This document shows, piece after piece, positions 9,399 to 18,001 of a DNA stretch of 64,000 nt. Position numbers and translations under genes: made by a program. The stretch's first letter is position 1. Each line of letters begins with the position of its first letter. This stretch comes from JAJRXR01 sp041987545. Lineage in GTDB: Bacteria; Planctomycetota; Phycisphaerae; Phycisphaerales; UBA1924. Under the pieces are notes generated by a model. That model was not told where the DNA came from. It did not search any database and worked only from the letters and a program-made list of their open reading frames with translations. The stretch is taken from contig JBHIWH010000007.1 in NCBI GenBank assembly GCA_041987545.1, forward strand, positions 124,001 to 188,000. Direction: 5' to 3'.

Positions 9399-10526
9399 CT
9401 ATGCCCGCGTGATCCGGGCCCCGCCGCCCGTGTTCTCGAACACGTGCACCCGCCCGGGGTCGATCCGGACGGAGACCGTCTCGCCGGCCCGGATGTCCGC
9501 CGAGTGCCGCATCCGCGCGATCGCGTGCTCGTTGGAGGCGGTGCGGAACACCACGTCCATCTCCTCGCCCAGCGGGTCCACCGAGGCCACCGTCACGCGC
9601 ACGGCGTCCCCAGCCTCGCGCCCGGGCGCGAGCGAGATGTGCTGCGGGCGCACGCCGAGCGTCACCGCCGTCCCGTCGGGCAACGCCGATCCACCCGGCG
9701 ACAGCTCACCCGGCAGCTCGAGCTCGACCGCCCCCGCCTCGCCCGACGCCCGCTCCGCGAACGAGCACCGCCCGTTCTCCCGGCGCACCGCGCCCGCGAA
9801 GAAGTTCATGTGCGGCGACCCGATGAACGACGCGACGAACCTCGACGTCGGCGCCCGGTACACGTCCAGGGGTGGCCCCGCCTGGCGGATCTCGCCCCCG
9901 TCCATCACCACGATCCGGTCCCCGAGCGTCATCGCCTCTTCCTGGTCGTGCGTGACGTAGATCGTCGTCGTCCGCAGCCGTCGATGCAGCGACTTGAGCT
10001 CGGTCCGCATCGACGCACGCAGCTTCGCGTCCAGGTTCGACAGGGGCTCGTCGAATAAGTACACCGCCGGCTCGCGCACGATCGCCCGGCCGACGGCCAC
10101 CCGCTGCCGCTGGCCACCCGAGAGCTGCCCGGGGCGCCGCTCGAGCATGCCCGACAAGCCGAGCATCTCGGCGACCTCCCCCACGCGCTTGTCGATCTCG
10201 CGTCGCGGCGTGCCCCGCAGCTTCAGCGCGAATCCGAGGTTCTTGCCCACCGTCATGTGCGGGTACAGGGCGTAGTTCTGGAACACCATCGCGATGTCGC
10301 GGTCCTTCGGCGCCACGTCGTTGACGACACGGTCCCCGATCCGGATCGTCCCGTCGCTGACGGTCTCGAGCCCCGCCACCATCCGCAGCGTCGTGGACTT
10401 GCCGCAACCGGAGGGCCCCACGAGCACCAGGAACTCCCCGTCCTCGATGTCGAGACTGACCCCCTTCACGGCTTCGAAGCCGTTGGCGTAGGTCTTCCCG
10501 ACACGATCGAGGGTCACGGTCGCCAC
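9399..10526 (-). CDS. Sugar ABC transporter ATP-binding protein (MalK/UgpC family)
   Basis: Energising subunit of a carbohydrate importer, about 375 residues as usual for the MalK/UgpC family. Visible are Walker A GPSGCGKST (about 37-45), Q-loop MVFQNYALYPHMT, signature LSGGQRQRVAVGRA (about 135), Walker B VYLFDEP and the switch THDQEEAMTLGDRI, then a C-terminal TOBE/OB regulatory domain. I chose the GTG giving VATVTLDRVGKTY because family members start there. An in-frame ATG seven codons upstream is possible and neither has a good ribosome site. It is divergent from the GH1 gene and lies about 3.4 kb from the permease/binding-protein genes on the same strand, which lack an ATPase, so it probably serves them. 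Confidence 0.9.
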   Translation of the reverse strand: MATVTLDRVGKTYANGFEAVKGVSLDIEDGEFLVLVGPSGCGKSTTLRMVAGLETVSDGTIRIGDRVVNDVAPKDRDIAMVFQNYALYPHMTVGKNLGFALKLRGTPRREIDKRVGEVAEMLGLSGMLERRPGQLSGGQRQRVAVGRAIVREPAVYLFDEPLSNLDAKLRASMRTELKSLHRRLRTTTIYVTHDQEEAMTLGDRIVVMDGGEIRQAGPPLDVYRAPTSRFVASFIGSPHMNFFAGAVRRENGRCSFAERASGEAGAVELELPGELSPGGSALPDGTAVTLGVRPQHISLAPGREAGDAVRVTVASVDPLGEEMDVVFRTASNEHAIARMRHSADIRAGETVSVRIDPGRVHVFENTGGGARITRA

Positions 10527-10672
10527 GGCCCAGAGAATAGCGAGCATCCCCGACCCAGCCAGGCCCCGCCAGTCGCCGGCTACCATTGCCCCCCCGTGTC
10601 GGCGCTCCCGTCCCGCGGGCGTGCGACGTCAGACCTCCACGACGGCCTTCCGGACCCCAGGGGCGAGGATCA

Positions 10673-12043
10673 ATGACTTTTCCAGCCGATTTCGTTTGGG
10701 GCGTCGCCTCGTCGTCCTACCAGATCGAGGGCGCCGTCGCCGAAGGCGGCCGCACGCCGAGCGTGTGGGACACCTTCTGCCGCGAGCCGGGCCGCGTCTT
10801 CGAAGGCCACACCGGCGACGTCGCCTGCGACCACTGCAACAGGTTCGAGGAGGACGTCGCGCTCATCGCCGACCTCGGCGTCGGCGCGTACCGCCTCTCC
10901 GTCTCCTGGCCCCGGGTCATTCCCTCGGGCGTCGGGGCCCCCAGCGACGAGGGCCTCGGCTTCTACGACCGCCTCGTCGACGCCCTTCTCGCACGTGGCG
11001 TCACGCCCTGGATCACCCTCTACCACTGGGATCACCCCCAGTCGCTCCAGGACCGGGGCGGCTGGCTGGCCCGCGAGTCCGCCGACTGGTTCGCCGAGTA
11101 CGCCGGCCACGTCGTGGACAGGCTCTCCGACCGCGTGCGCCACTGGATCACGATCAACGAGCCCCAGGTCTACATCGGGCACGGGCACGTTATGGGCCAG
11201 CACGCCCCGGGCCTCAAGCTCTCGAGACGAGAGAGCCTGCTCGCCGCCCACCACACGCTCCTGGCCCACGGCAGGGCCGCCCAGGTCATCCGCGACCGCG
11301 CCAAGACCGACCCCGTCGTCGGCTGGGCGCCCGTCGGCGATGTCGTCTCGCCCGCCGACGACTCGCCAGAGTCGATCGAGGCCGCCANNNNNNNNNNCGT
11401 CCGCGACCCCGACGGCTCGTGGGCCTTCAACAACACCTGGTTCGGCGACGCCGCGATCCTCGGCCGGTACCCGGAGGACGCGCTCAAGGCCTTCGGCGCC
11501 GACGCGCCCGACCCCCAGCCCGGCGACATGGAGCTCATCGCCCAGCCCCTCGACTTCTACGGCGTGAACATCTACACCGGCCACCGCGCACGCATGGGCG
11601 CCGCGGGACCCGAGCTTGTCCCCTTCCCCCCGGGCTGCCCGAGGACCGCGTTCGGCTGGACCGTCTCGCCCGAGTCGCTCTACTGGGGCCCCAGGTTCCT
11701 CGCCGAGCGCTACAAGCTCCCGATCTACATCACCGAGAACGGGCTCGCCTCGATGGACTGGGTCTCCGAGGACGGCGCCGTCCACGACCCGGGCCGCATC
11801 GACTTCCTCTCCCGGTACCTGACCCAGCTCGGCCGGGCCGTCCGCGACGGCGTGGACGTCCGCGGGTATTTCCACTGGTCGATCCTCGACAACTTCGAGT
11901 GGGCCGAGGGCTACCGGATGCGTTTCGGGCTGGTGCACGTGGACTACCAGACGCAGACCAGGACCCCCAAGGACTCCTGGGAGTGGTACCGGGGCGTGGT
12001 CGCCCGGGGCGGGGTCGAGAGCGCCGAAGCGCCGATCTCGTAA
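10673..12043 (+). CDS. GH1 family beta-glucosidase (contains assembly gap)
   Basis: Cytoplasmic beta-glycosidase that would hydrolyse imported beta-linked oligosaccharides. About 456 residues, the normal length for GH1. The N-terminus FPADFVWGVASSSYQIEG is the GH1 signature. The acid/base Glu is in TINEPQ (E163) and the nucleophile Glu in YITENG (E355); the aglycone-side FNNTWFGDAAILGRYPEDAL and C-terminal FHWSILDNFEWAEGY are intact. No signal peptide. The ATG has GGCGAGGATCA upstream; the longer frame is Arg/Pro-rich and unlikely. Ten Ns fall between IEAA and VRDPDG; the frame is the same on both sides, so about four residues are unknown and the gene is probably intact. Confidence 0.92.
   Translation: MTFPADFVWGVASSSYQIEGAVAEGGRTPSVWDTFCREPGRVFEGHTGDVACDHCNRFEEDVALIADLGVGAYRLSVSWPRVIPSGVGAPSDEGLGFYDRLVDALLARGVTPWITLYHWDHPQSLQDRGGWLARESADWFAEYAGHVVDRLSDRVRHWITINEPQVYIGHGHVMGQHAPGLKLSRRESLLAAHHTLLAHGRAAQVIRDRAKTDPVVGWAPVGDVVSPADDSPESIEAAXXXXVRDPDGSWAFNNTWFGDAAILGRYPEDALKAFGADAPDPQPGDMELIAQPLDFYGVNIYTGHRARMGAAGPELVPFPPGCPRTAFGWTVSPESLYWGPRFLAERYKLPIYITENGLASMDWVSEDGAVHDPGRIDFLSRYLTQLGRAVRDGVDVRGYFHWSILDNFEWAEGYRMRFGLVHVDYQTQTRTPKDSWEWYRGVVARGGVESAEAPIS
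11388..11397. other. Assembly gap (10 Ns) inside the GH1 gene
   Basis: Ten undetermined bases. The reading frame is conserved across them and GH1 relatives have a few residues at this point (typically IEAAR... before the NN-x-W segment), so the true gap is likely short. If the run of Ns is a placeholder, its real length may differ. Confidence 0.95.
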
Positions 12044-12051
12044 CTGTTTCG
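12039..12051 (+). promoter_or_regulatory. Candidate LacI-family operator A
   Basis: CGTAACTGTTTCG, an odd-centred pseudo-palindrome (CGTAAC / T / GTTTCG, five of six arm positions symmetric). It overlaps the stop codon of the GH1 gene, about 225 bases upstream of operator B, a distance compatible with looping. No promoter is seen next to it. Confidence 0.4.
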
Positions 12052-12233
12052 GCGAATCGAGCCCGAGCGCGGCGCCGACAGGTCGCGGTCCGAGAACAAC
12101 TGTCCTGACCCCGTCGGAGCAGCCCCCCCTCCGCTCGGTGGCCCGCGGATCACGCGGCCGGACAGCGGGTTCGACCGTGCATCCGATACCTATCAAAACC
12201 CGTTTCGTCGGCCCGAAAACTGTGCAGAACGTG

Positions 12234-12262
12234 TTGGCGTGGGGGCCGCGATCCGGTACCAT
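12234..12262 (+). promoter_or_regulatory. Predicted sigma70-type promoter
   Basis: TTGGCG, a 17-base spacer and TACCAT. Transcription should start within the adjacent operator B, about 55 bases before the ATG of the exported GC-dockerin protein. One of the best promoter matches in the window. Confidence 0.65.
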
Positions 12263-12264
12263 CC

Positions 12265-12277
12265 TGGAACAGTTACA
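12265..12277 (-). promoter_or_regulatory. Candidate LacI-family operator B
   Basis: TGGAACAGTTACA on the plus strand (TGTAACTGTTCCA on the minus). It begins two bases after the -10 TACCAT and so covers the expected transcription start, the classic place for a repressor. The arrangement -10, CC, TGGAACAGTT recurs at operator C. Confidence 0.6.
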
Positions 12278-12324
12278 CCAACGGCGCCGCCGGCGCCGGC
12301 ACAACCCCCGAGGGAGATTTCGCC

Positions 12325-13047
12325 ATGCCGCTCACCAAGAACGGGATCACCGGACTCGTCATCGCCGGCGCCATCGCCGCCGCGTCGCCCGCGCTCGGCC
12401 AGGAACTGCTGCTCAACGAGAGCTTCGAGGCGACCGGCCCCGGCGTCCTGCCCTTCGCCGACTGGGGCGTCTTCAACAACGTCTTCGCCGACGACAACGT
12501 CGAGGTCACCGCCCAGGACGGCGTCCGCTCCTGCAAGATGTTCGGCCAGTTCACGCCCGAGGGCCAGAGCGACAACGGCGTCTTCCAAGAGATCGCCGCG
12601 TCCCCGGGGATGACCTACACGCTCAGCGTCTGGACCCAGGTCCTCTCGAGCGATCCCCTGCAGCCGTTCAACGAGACCGGCAGCCCGGGCGGCGCCCCCT
12701 TCGGCCACCGCCCGCTCGCGATCCTCGACTTCAAGGACTCGGGCGGGGCCGTGATCTCGTCGGCGCTCGTGGATGCGCACGACCCGGGCGTCTCCCCCGA
12801 GGATCAGTGGAACCAGTACTCCGTCGAGGCGACCGCGCCCGCCGGCACCGTCTCAGCCCAGGCGACCCTCCTGCTCATCCAGTGGGACCTGGCCACCGGC
12901 GCCATCTTCTGGGACAGCGCCTCGCTGATGGAGGGCGCGGGCGAGCCCATGCCCTGCAACGGCGCCGACCTGGCCCCGCCATTCGGCGTCCTCAACTTCG
13001 ACGACGTCATCGCCTTCCTGGGTCTGTTCTCTGAGGGCTGCGACTAA
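12325..13047 (+). CDS. Exported carbohydrate-binding-like protein with single GC-type dockerin repeat
   Basis: Protein of 240 residues with a signal peptide (GLVIAGAIAAASPALGQ). The region LLLNESFEATGPGVLPFADWGVF to FWDSASLMEG resembles the beta-sandwich CBM-like modules found in proteins that start NGSFE..W. It ends with one GC-type repeat, CNGADLAPPFGVLNFDDV...FSEGCD, where most relatives have two. AGGGAGATTTCGCC precedes the ATG. It lies directly downstream of a strong promoter overlapped by an operator-like site, so it is likely sugar-induced with the rest of the locus. A role in binding polysaccharide at the surface is inferred only from fold resemblance and context. Confidence 0.8.
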   Translation: MPLTKNGITGLVIAGAIAAASPALGQELLLNESFEATGPGVLPFADWGVFNNVFADDNVEVTAQDGVRSCKMFGQFTPEGQSDNGVFQEIAASPGMTYTLSVWTQVLSSDPLQPFNETGSPGGAPFGHRPLAILDFKDSGGAVISSALVDAHDPGVSPEDQWNQYSVEATAPAGTVSAQATLLLIQWDLATGAIFWDSASLMEGAGEPMPCNGADLAPPFGVLNFDDVIAFLGLFSEGCD

Positions 13048-13161
13048 GACCCGTCGGCAACCGGGCGGGGTCCGACTCCCCGCTCTCCGCACAGAACCAC
13101 GCGCCGGGCCGCGTCCTCGTGGCCCCGGCCCGGCCAACTCCCCGAGAGAGGAACGAAAGAG

Positions 13162-13833
13162 ATGGGAACGCACACCCTTAGCATCGCAGGCATCGCGGTC
13201 CTGGCCGCCTCGAGCAGCATCGCCCTCGCGGGCGTCGACGCGGTCGCCAACGGCGGCTTCGAGATGGGCTCGGGCACGAACGCCGACAACTGGGCCAACA
13301 TCGTCGGCGGCCCCTCCGGCTTCGTCGGCCGCGCCTCGGACATGCCCCAGACCGGCTCCTTCTCCGCGCTCATGAGCGTCGATCACATCAACAACCCCAC
13401 CGCCGGCGGCGCGTACTTCATCGAGCAGGTCAGCGCGGTCGGCTCGATCGACGGCACGCAGAACTACGACCTCTCCTTCTCCGCCAAGGTCGCCTCGCTC
13501 GACTTCGTCGGCATCGACATGTTCTTCCAGATCCTCTGGCTCGACCAGGACGCCAGCAACGGCGGCGGCGTCCAGGGCGAGACCCTCGTCTCCCTCATCG
13601 GCGCCGGCATCAACACCGAGTACCAGTCCTTCGGCCTCGCCGACACCGACGTCCCCGACGGCGCCGACTCCTTCCTCCTCCGCTTCCAGCTCTCCGCGGG
13701 CGCGGTTGACGGCATCCAGAACTCGCTGTTCGTGGACAACGCCTCGCTCCGGGTCGTCCCGGCGCCGGCGTCCATCGGGCTCGGCGCCCTCGGCCTCGCC
13801 GCCATGGGCGTGCGCCGCCGCCGCAACGCCTGA
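13162..13833 (+). CDS. PEP-CTERM-like exported protein, CBM-like
   Basis: Protein of 223 residues with a signal peptide (LSIAGIAVLAASSSIALAG) and a beta-sandwich start, VANGGFEMGSGTNADNW, typical of carbohydrate-binding-like modules. The C-terminus is VPAPASIGLGALGLAAMGVRRRR: a PAP motif, a hydrophobic stretch and an Arg cluster, the tripartite PEP-CTERM-like sorting signal. GAGAGGAACGAAAGAG precedes the ATG. Follows the preceding exported protein by 114 bases on the same strand, so likely in one transcript, ending at the hairpin downstream. Resembles the minus-strand protein at 17.2-17.9 kb in architecture. Confidence 0.8.
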   Translation: MGTHTLSIAGIAVLAASSSIALAGVDAVANGGFEMGSGTNADNWANIVGGPSGFVGRASDMPQTGSFSALMSVDHINNPTAGGAYFIEQVSAVGSIDGTQNYDLSFSAKVASLDFVGIDMFFQILWLDQDASNGGGVQGETLVSLIGAGINTEYQSFGLADTDVPDGADSFLLRFQLSAGAVDGIQNSLFVDNASLRVVPAPASIGLGALGLAAMGVRRRRNA

Positions 13834-13878
13834 CCACTCCTCCCGGTCCGGGACGTTCGGGACCACAACTCCCCCTCA

Positions 13879-13912
13879 ACGGCGAGCGGCCATTGCGGCG
13901 CTCGCCGTTTCT
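13879..13912 (+). terminator. Rho-independent terminator-like hairpin
   Basis: Perfect 10-base stem ACGGCGAGCG / CGCTCGCCGT with a 10-base loop followed by TTCTCG. It sits between the convergent PEP-CTERM-like gene and the MalG-type permease gene and may serve both. Confidence 0.65.
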
Positions 13913-13932
13913 CGTGCGCTCACCCGAGTCCC

Positions 13933-14820
13933 TCAGCCCTTCACCGCCCCCGCGGTCAGACCAGAGATGAACTCCTTCTGCAGCAGCAGGAAGAGCGCCG
14001 CGGGGGGGATGACGGAGACGACCGTCCCCGCCATCAGCAGGCCGTAGTCCTGCTTGTACACGCCCTTGAGCTGCGACACCGCCACCGACAGCGGAAACTT
14101 CTCCGATGTCTGCAGCACGACCTGGGGCCACACGAAGTTGTTCCACATCGCCAGGAACGTGATGAGCATGAACGCCCCCACCATCGGCCGGACCAGGGGC
14201 AGCGCCACGCCGAAGAAGATCCCGATCTCCGAGCACCCGTCGATCCGCGCCGCCTCGATCAGGTCGCGGGGCACGCTCTGGATCGTCGCCTGTCGGAACA
14301 GGAAGACGCCGAACGCCGGCGCCGCCGCCGGCAGGATCAGCCCCGTGAAAGAGTCCAGCAGGCCCAGCTCGTACAGCAGCTGGTACGTCGGCGCCAGCAG
14401 CAGGGGCGGTGGCACGATCAACGCCGCCAGCACGAGCGTCGTCACGACCGTCCGGCCCGTGAACGCCAGCCGCGCCAGCGCGTACCCGCCCGCGGCGCAC
14501 GCCAGGGTCGCGATGACGGCCGTCGCCGACGACAGGAAGACCGAGTTCAAGAGCGCCCGCCCGATGCCCAGCTCCGTGAACAAACGGCGGTAGTGCTCGA
14601 GCGTGAGGTCGTCCCAGGCGACAGGGTGGAACTCGATCCAGCCGCCGAAGTACGAGACGGTGTGCTCCTCCAGTGGCAGAAACATCGACGTGAAGAAGTC
14701 CTCCGTGGACTTGAGCGACGCGGTCAGCAGCCACAGGAACGGCACGAGCGTCAGCAGCGCCAGGGGCGCCAGCGCCGCGTGGGCGGCCACGGACAGCATC
14801 CGCCGGTTCCCCCGGGTCAT
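13933..14820 (-). CDS. Sugar ABC transporter permease (MalG-like)
   Basis: Inner-membrane permease of 295 residues with six predicted membrane segments (first LAPLALLTLVPFLWLLTASL). The EAA loop that docks to the ATPase is at DLIEAARIDGCSEIGIFFGVALPLVRP. The start ATG overlaps the stop of the first permease (ATGA), so the pair is translationally coupled. A long open frame continues upstream through the other permease in a different frame but is a shadow. Works with the MalF-like permease, the binding protein and probably the ATPase at 9.4 kb. Carbohydrate family CUT1 by sequence pattern; substrate inferred from the neighbouring glucanases. Confidence 0.92.
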   Translation of the reverse strand: MTRGNRRMLSVAAHAALAPLALLTLVPFLWLLTASLKSTEDFFTSMFLPLEEHTVSYFGGWIEFHPVAWDDLTLEHYRRLFTELGIGRALLNSVFLSSATAVIATLACAAGGYALARLAFTGRTVVTTLVLAALIVPPPLLLAPTYQLLYELGLLDSFTGLILPAAAPAFGVFLFRQATIQSVPRDLIEAARIDGCSEIGIFFGVALPLVRPMVGAFMLITFLAMWNNFVWPQVVLQTSEKFPLSVAVSQLKGVYKQDYGLLMAGTVVSVIPPAALFLLLQKEFISGLTAGAVKG

Positions 14821-15704
14821 GACGCCCCCTCCGAGCGGGCCAGCCGCAGCTGGATCACGGCGAACCCAACCAGCATGAGCGCGAGCACCCAGCCGATCGC
14901 GCTGGCGTAGCCCAGGTCCCCGATCTCGAACCCGTTCTGGTAGAGGTACATCACGATCGTCAGCCCGCGGTTGGCCGGTCCCGCCGTCGCGTTGAGCATC
15001 ACGTAGGGCAGCTCGAACAGCTGCAGGCTGCCGATGATCGACAGCAGCACGACGAACGAGGCCACCGGCCGGATCGCCGGCAGCGTGACGTTGACGAACC
15101 GCGTCCAGGGGCCCGCCCCGTCGATCGACGCGGCCTCCTCCAGCGACTTGTCCACGTTCTGCAGCGCCGCCAAGAAGTAGATCATGTTGAACCCGACGTA
15201 CATCCACAGCGTCGTCAGGATCAGCGTCGGCATCACGTACGTCTGCAGCCACGGGAAGTCGAGGTCCACACCGAACGCCCAGTGCAGCGCCTGGTTCAGC
15301 AGCCCCGACCGCTTCTCGAAGATGATCCCCGCCAGCATCGCGACGAACACCAGCCCCATCAGCTGCGGGCTGAAGAACACCAGCCGGTACACGCCCCGCC
15401 CCACCAGGCCCGGTCGGTTGAGCAGCATCGCCAGCCCGAGCGAGAGCGGGAGCTGGATGAAGACAGACGCGGCCGTGAAGATCAGCGTGTTGCCCACCGC
15501 CCGCCAGAACAGCGGGTCCGAGACCAGCGTCGCGAAGTTGCCCAGCATCACGAACTCGGACGCCTGGGGCCCATACGTCTGCTGCAGCGCCAGCAACGCC
15601 GCCCGCCCCAGGGGCACGAGCACGAAGCCCGCGAACACCAGCAGGAACGGCCCCGCCAGCAGGTAGGGCGCCCACGACCGACGGCCTGCCCCGCGCCCGC
15701 TCAC
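14817..15704 (-). CDS. Sugar ABC transporter permease (MalF-like)
   Basis: Inner-membrane permease of 295 residues. The GTG start (GTGAGCGGGCG) overlaps the stop of the binding-protein gene by four bases, and the hydrophobic segment WAPYLLAGPFLLVFAGFVLVPL follows at once. The longer frame upstream encodes a Gly/Arg-rich low-complexity run and is rejected. The EAA loop is SLEEAASIDGAGPWTRFVNVTLPAIRP, as in MalF-type subunits. Six membrane spans expected. Order binding protein, MalF, MalG with successive 4-base overlaps is typical of CUT1 operons. Confidence 0.92.
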   Translation of the reverse strand: MSGRGAGRRSWAPYLLAGPFLLVFAGFVLVPLGRAALLALQQTYGPQASEFVMLGNFATLVSDPLFWRAVGNTLIFTAASVFIQLPLSLGLAMLLNRPGLVGRGVYRLVFFSPQLMGLVFVAMLAGIIFEKRSGLLNQALHWAFGVDLDFPWLQTYVMPTLILTTLWMYVGFNMIYFLAALQNVDKSLEEAASIDGAGPWTRFVNVTLPAIRPVASFVVLLSIIGSLQLFELPYVMLNATAGPANRGLTIVMYLYQNGFEIGDLGYASAIGWVLALMLVGFAVIQLRLARSEGAS

Positions 15705-17083
15705 GGCCCCGCCTCCAGGAACACGTTCCGCTCCATCTGCCGACGCACCGCCGCCTCCGCCCGGGCCAGCTCCTGCCGGCACCGCGGCTTCAGCGCCCCG
15801 GCCTCGTGCGTGCCGGACGCCCGCGCCCACTCGGCCACGGCCACCGCCGCGTCGCGGAACCGATCCACAGCCAGCTTGTTGTAGGGCGACGACGTCCGCC
15901 GCGGGATCAGGGGCGCCTGCTGCACGTACGCCCGCCCCTTCGCCTGCCCGGCGAAGTACGCGTCCGGCTGATCGAACATCGGGTCGTCCCAGTAGGCCTT
16001 GATGGGCGTCACGATGTCATTCCGCGTGTACAGCTCGCGGGCGATCGCCTCGGACATGTACAGGTCCTTGGCCAGCGCCCACGCCTGCTCGGGCGCCTCG
16101 GTCGTCTTCGGGATCCCGATCATCGTCCCGCCCCAGACGCTCGTCCGCCGCCCGCCCGGCTCCCACGCGGGCAACGGCATCACCTTGACCCTGCCCTCCA
16201 GCTGCGGGATCTGCAGGCGCCAGATGTTGCACATCCAGTCCGGCATGACGTACGCGACGGCGTACCCCTCCACCTTCAGCTTGTTGCCAGCGGCCGTGAA
16301 GTCCGGAACGTCCGCCGCGATCCGGTCCGGCCCCACGCACCACGAGATCATCTCGGCCAGCACGCGCGCATTGAGCTCCGTGTCCATCGCCAGGTGGTCG
16401 TTCTCGTCGAAGAACCCGCCGCCCGCCTGGAGCAGCAGCGTCTCCATCCGGTCGCCGTCGGTCTCCCAGAGCCCGAGCAGGTACCGGTCGGCCTCCCCGT
16501 CGTCGTCGGTGTCCATGAGCGGGCGCATGACCCGCTCGAAGTCGTCCCACGTCTCGATCTGACTGACATCGATCCCGGCCGCCTCGACGATGTCGGCCCG
16601 GTAGGCCAGCAGGACCGGGTGCACGTCGTGGGGCAGGCCGAACACCCGCCCCCGCGACGTCCACGGGCTGAACGAGGGCGCGTTGATCTGCTCGAGCAGG
16701 CCCTCGGACTCAAGCCGCTCGGTCAGGTCGAGGAACCCGACGCTGTCCAGGGGCCCGGTGAACGCCTGGCCCGCGATCTGCCGCTCGATCTCGATCAGGT
16801 CGGCCGTCGGCAGCCCCGCGAAGAAGCCCGAGGCCATCCGCCGCTGCATCGCGGGGATCCCGATGACGCGGAGGTTGACGTCCGGCTCCCCGCGCTCGCG
16901 TCGGGCCTCGAGCGCCGGCGCGTACAGCAGCTGGTGCTCGGGCGAGAAGATCCACACCTCCATGCCCGGCCGCGACGGCACGGGCCACGCGACCAGCGCG
17001 ACCGCCGACCCGATCGCCAGCGCCGTGATGATGCCCGTCCCCAGCGACAGACTCCGGAGCAACGTCTCGAACGCCGCACGCAT
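15701..17083 (-). CDS. Extracellular sugar-binding protein of ABC importer
   Basis: Solute-binding protein (family 1) of 460 residues. An N-terminal membrane anchor or uncleaved signal (IITALAIGSAVALVAW) precedes VWIFSPEHQLLYAPALEARRE; there is no lipobox Cys, so it is probably membrane-tethered. Family features include the segments GLPHDVHPVLLAYRADIVEAAGI and GYAVAYVMPDWMCNIW and the tail-side motif VWGGTMIGIPKTTEAPEQAW. The ATG has AAGGAG seven bases upstream. First gene of the transporter operon, preceded by a terminator hairpin. The ligand is probably an oligosaccharide from beta-glucan, inferred from GH1/GH16 neighbours. Confidence 0.88.
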   Translation of the reverse strand: MRAAFETLLRSLSLGTGIITALAIGSAVALVAWPVPSRPGMEVWIFSPEHQLLYAPALEARRERGEPDVNLRVIGIPAMQRRMASGFFAGLPTADLIEIERQIAGQAFTGPLDSVGFLDLTERLESEGLLEQINAPSFSPWTSRGRVFGLPHDVHPVLLAYRADIVEAAGIDVSQIETWDDFERVMRPLMDTDDDGEADRYLLGLWETDGDRMETLLLQAGGGFFDENDHLAMDTELNARVLAEMISWCVGPDRIAADVPDFTAAGNKLKVEGYAVAYVMPDWMCNIWRLQIPQLEGRVKVMPLPAWEPGGRRTSVWGGTMIGIPKTTEAPEQAWALAKDLYMSEAIARELYTRNDIVTPIKAYWDDPMFDQPDAYFAGQAKGRAYVQQAPLIPRRTSSPYNKLAVDRFRDAAVAVAEWARASGTHEAGALKPRCRQELARAEAAVRRQMERNVFLEAGP

Positions 17084-17142
17084 CCAGCTGCTCCTTGTCC
17101 GGCCGCGGGCAAGGCGCCCGAGGCGCGCCCGAGAGAAGGAAG

Positions 17143-17173
17143 GGGCCGGGTCGGCGATTGACCGACCCGGCCC
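17143..17173 (-). terminator. Terminator-like hairpin between PEP-CTERM-like and binding-protein genes
   Basis: Perfect 12-base stem GGGCCGGGTCGG / CCGACCCGGCCC with a 7-base loop. On the minus strand it is followed by the pyrimidine tract CTTCCTTCTCTC. It would end the LacI/PEP-CTERM-like transcript, or let it read through partially into the transporter genes. Confidence 0.6.
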
Positions 17174-17224
17174 AGACTACCGTGGCGCCCGCCACGCCGA
17201 GGGGCGTGCGCGAGCCAGATCAGA

Positions 17225-17866
17225 TCAGCGGCGGCGACGCGCGGCCCCGAGCCCGGCCAGGCCGAGCAGCGCCAGCGTCCCCGGCGCGGGCGTGAACGTC
17301 GCCCCGTCGATCTGGATGAAGCCCTCGAACGGCGCGGCCGAGCCGAACGTCTGGACCGCGATGACCACGTTGGCCGTCGCCGCCCCGGTGGGCGCCATCG
17401 ACGCGAGGGAGAACTCCTGCCAGTCCGCGGTCAGGTCGCCGTGGAACGCCGTGTTCAGTCCGAACTGATCGCCGATGAAGTTGTTGTCCGAGTCCAGCCA
17501 CTCGATGCGGTACTCGGCGAAGATCCCGTTCTGGACGATCTCGCGCCCCTGGAACGAGAACTCGTACTCGAAGCCCTCCTGCACGCCCACGTTCTGCACG
17601 ACGCCGACGAACGTGTTCGGCGTGTTGAACGTCCCGATCTGCAGGACCTGGCTCCCCTCGAACGGGGGCAGCTCGGGGACGGGGATGATCGACTCGGACA
17701 TCTGGAAGTCCGCGCCGCCGAAGAACGAGTTCCAGTTCCCGACGGCGTTGCCGTCGAAGTTCACCTGGACCTCGAAGCCACCGTTCGCCAGCAGGTTGAC
17801 CCCGCCGAGCGCCGACGACGCGCCGAGACCGATCCCCAGCGCAAACACGATCCCACTCGTTCGCAT
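17225..17866 (-). CDS. PEP-CTERM-like exported protein, CBM-like
   Basis: Protein of 213 residues: signal peptide (MRTSGIVFALGIGLGASSALGG), beta-sandwich beginning NLLANGGFEVQ and a PEP-CTERM-like tail TPAPGTLALLGLAGLGAARRRR. AAGAGAGAGTGTGAG precedes the ATG. It lies 135 bases downstream of the LacI gene and upstream of the transporter operon, so it belongs to the sugar locus by position. Same architecture as the protein at 13.2-13.8 kb. It may bind polysaccharide at the surface; this is inference. Confidence 0.8.
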   Translation of the reverse strand: MRTSGIVFALGIGLGASSALGGVNLLANGGFEVQVNFDGNAVGNWNSFFGGADFQMSESIIPVPELPPFEGSQVLQIGTFNTPNTFVGVVQNVGVQEGFEYEFSFQGREIVQNGIFAEYRIEWLDSDNNFIGDQFGLNTAFHGDLTADWQEFSLASMAPTGAATANVVIAVQTFGSAAPFEGFIQIDGATFTPAPGTLALLGLAGLGAARRRR

Positions 17867-18001
17867 CTCACACTCTCTCTTTCTCGTGCCGGGGTCTCTC
17901 CACCCCGGTCTGGACCTCGACGCGGCCCACCATCCCGGGCGCCGCCGCGTGCGTGTAAACCCAAGCCCAATCCGCGGACCGCGGCGGGCGTCTCAGACTC
18001 C

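Noticed and set aside
12098..12222. Additional AACTGT sites (near 12100 and 12220) as LacI operators
   Set aside because: They match only half of the palindrome (AACTGTCC, AACTGTGC) and lack the second arm.
13933..15675. 580-codon frame fusing the MalG permease with antisense-like upstream sequence
   Set aside because: The upstream part is Gly/Ala/Arg-rich and overlaps the MalF-like gene in another frame; the true start is the ATGA overlap.
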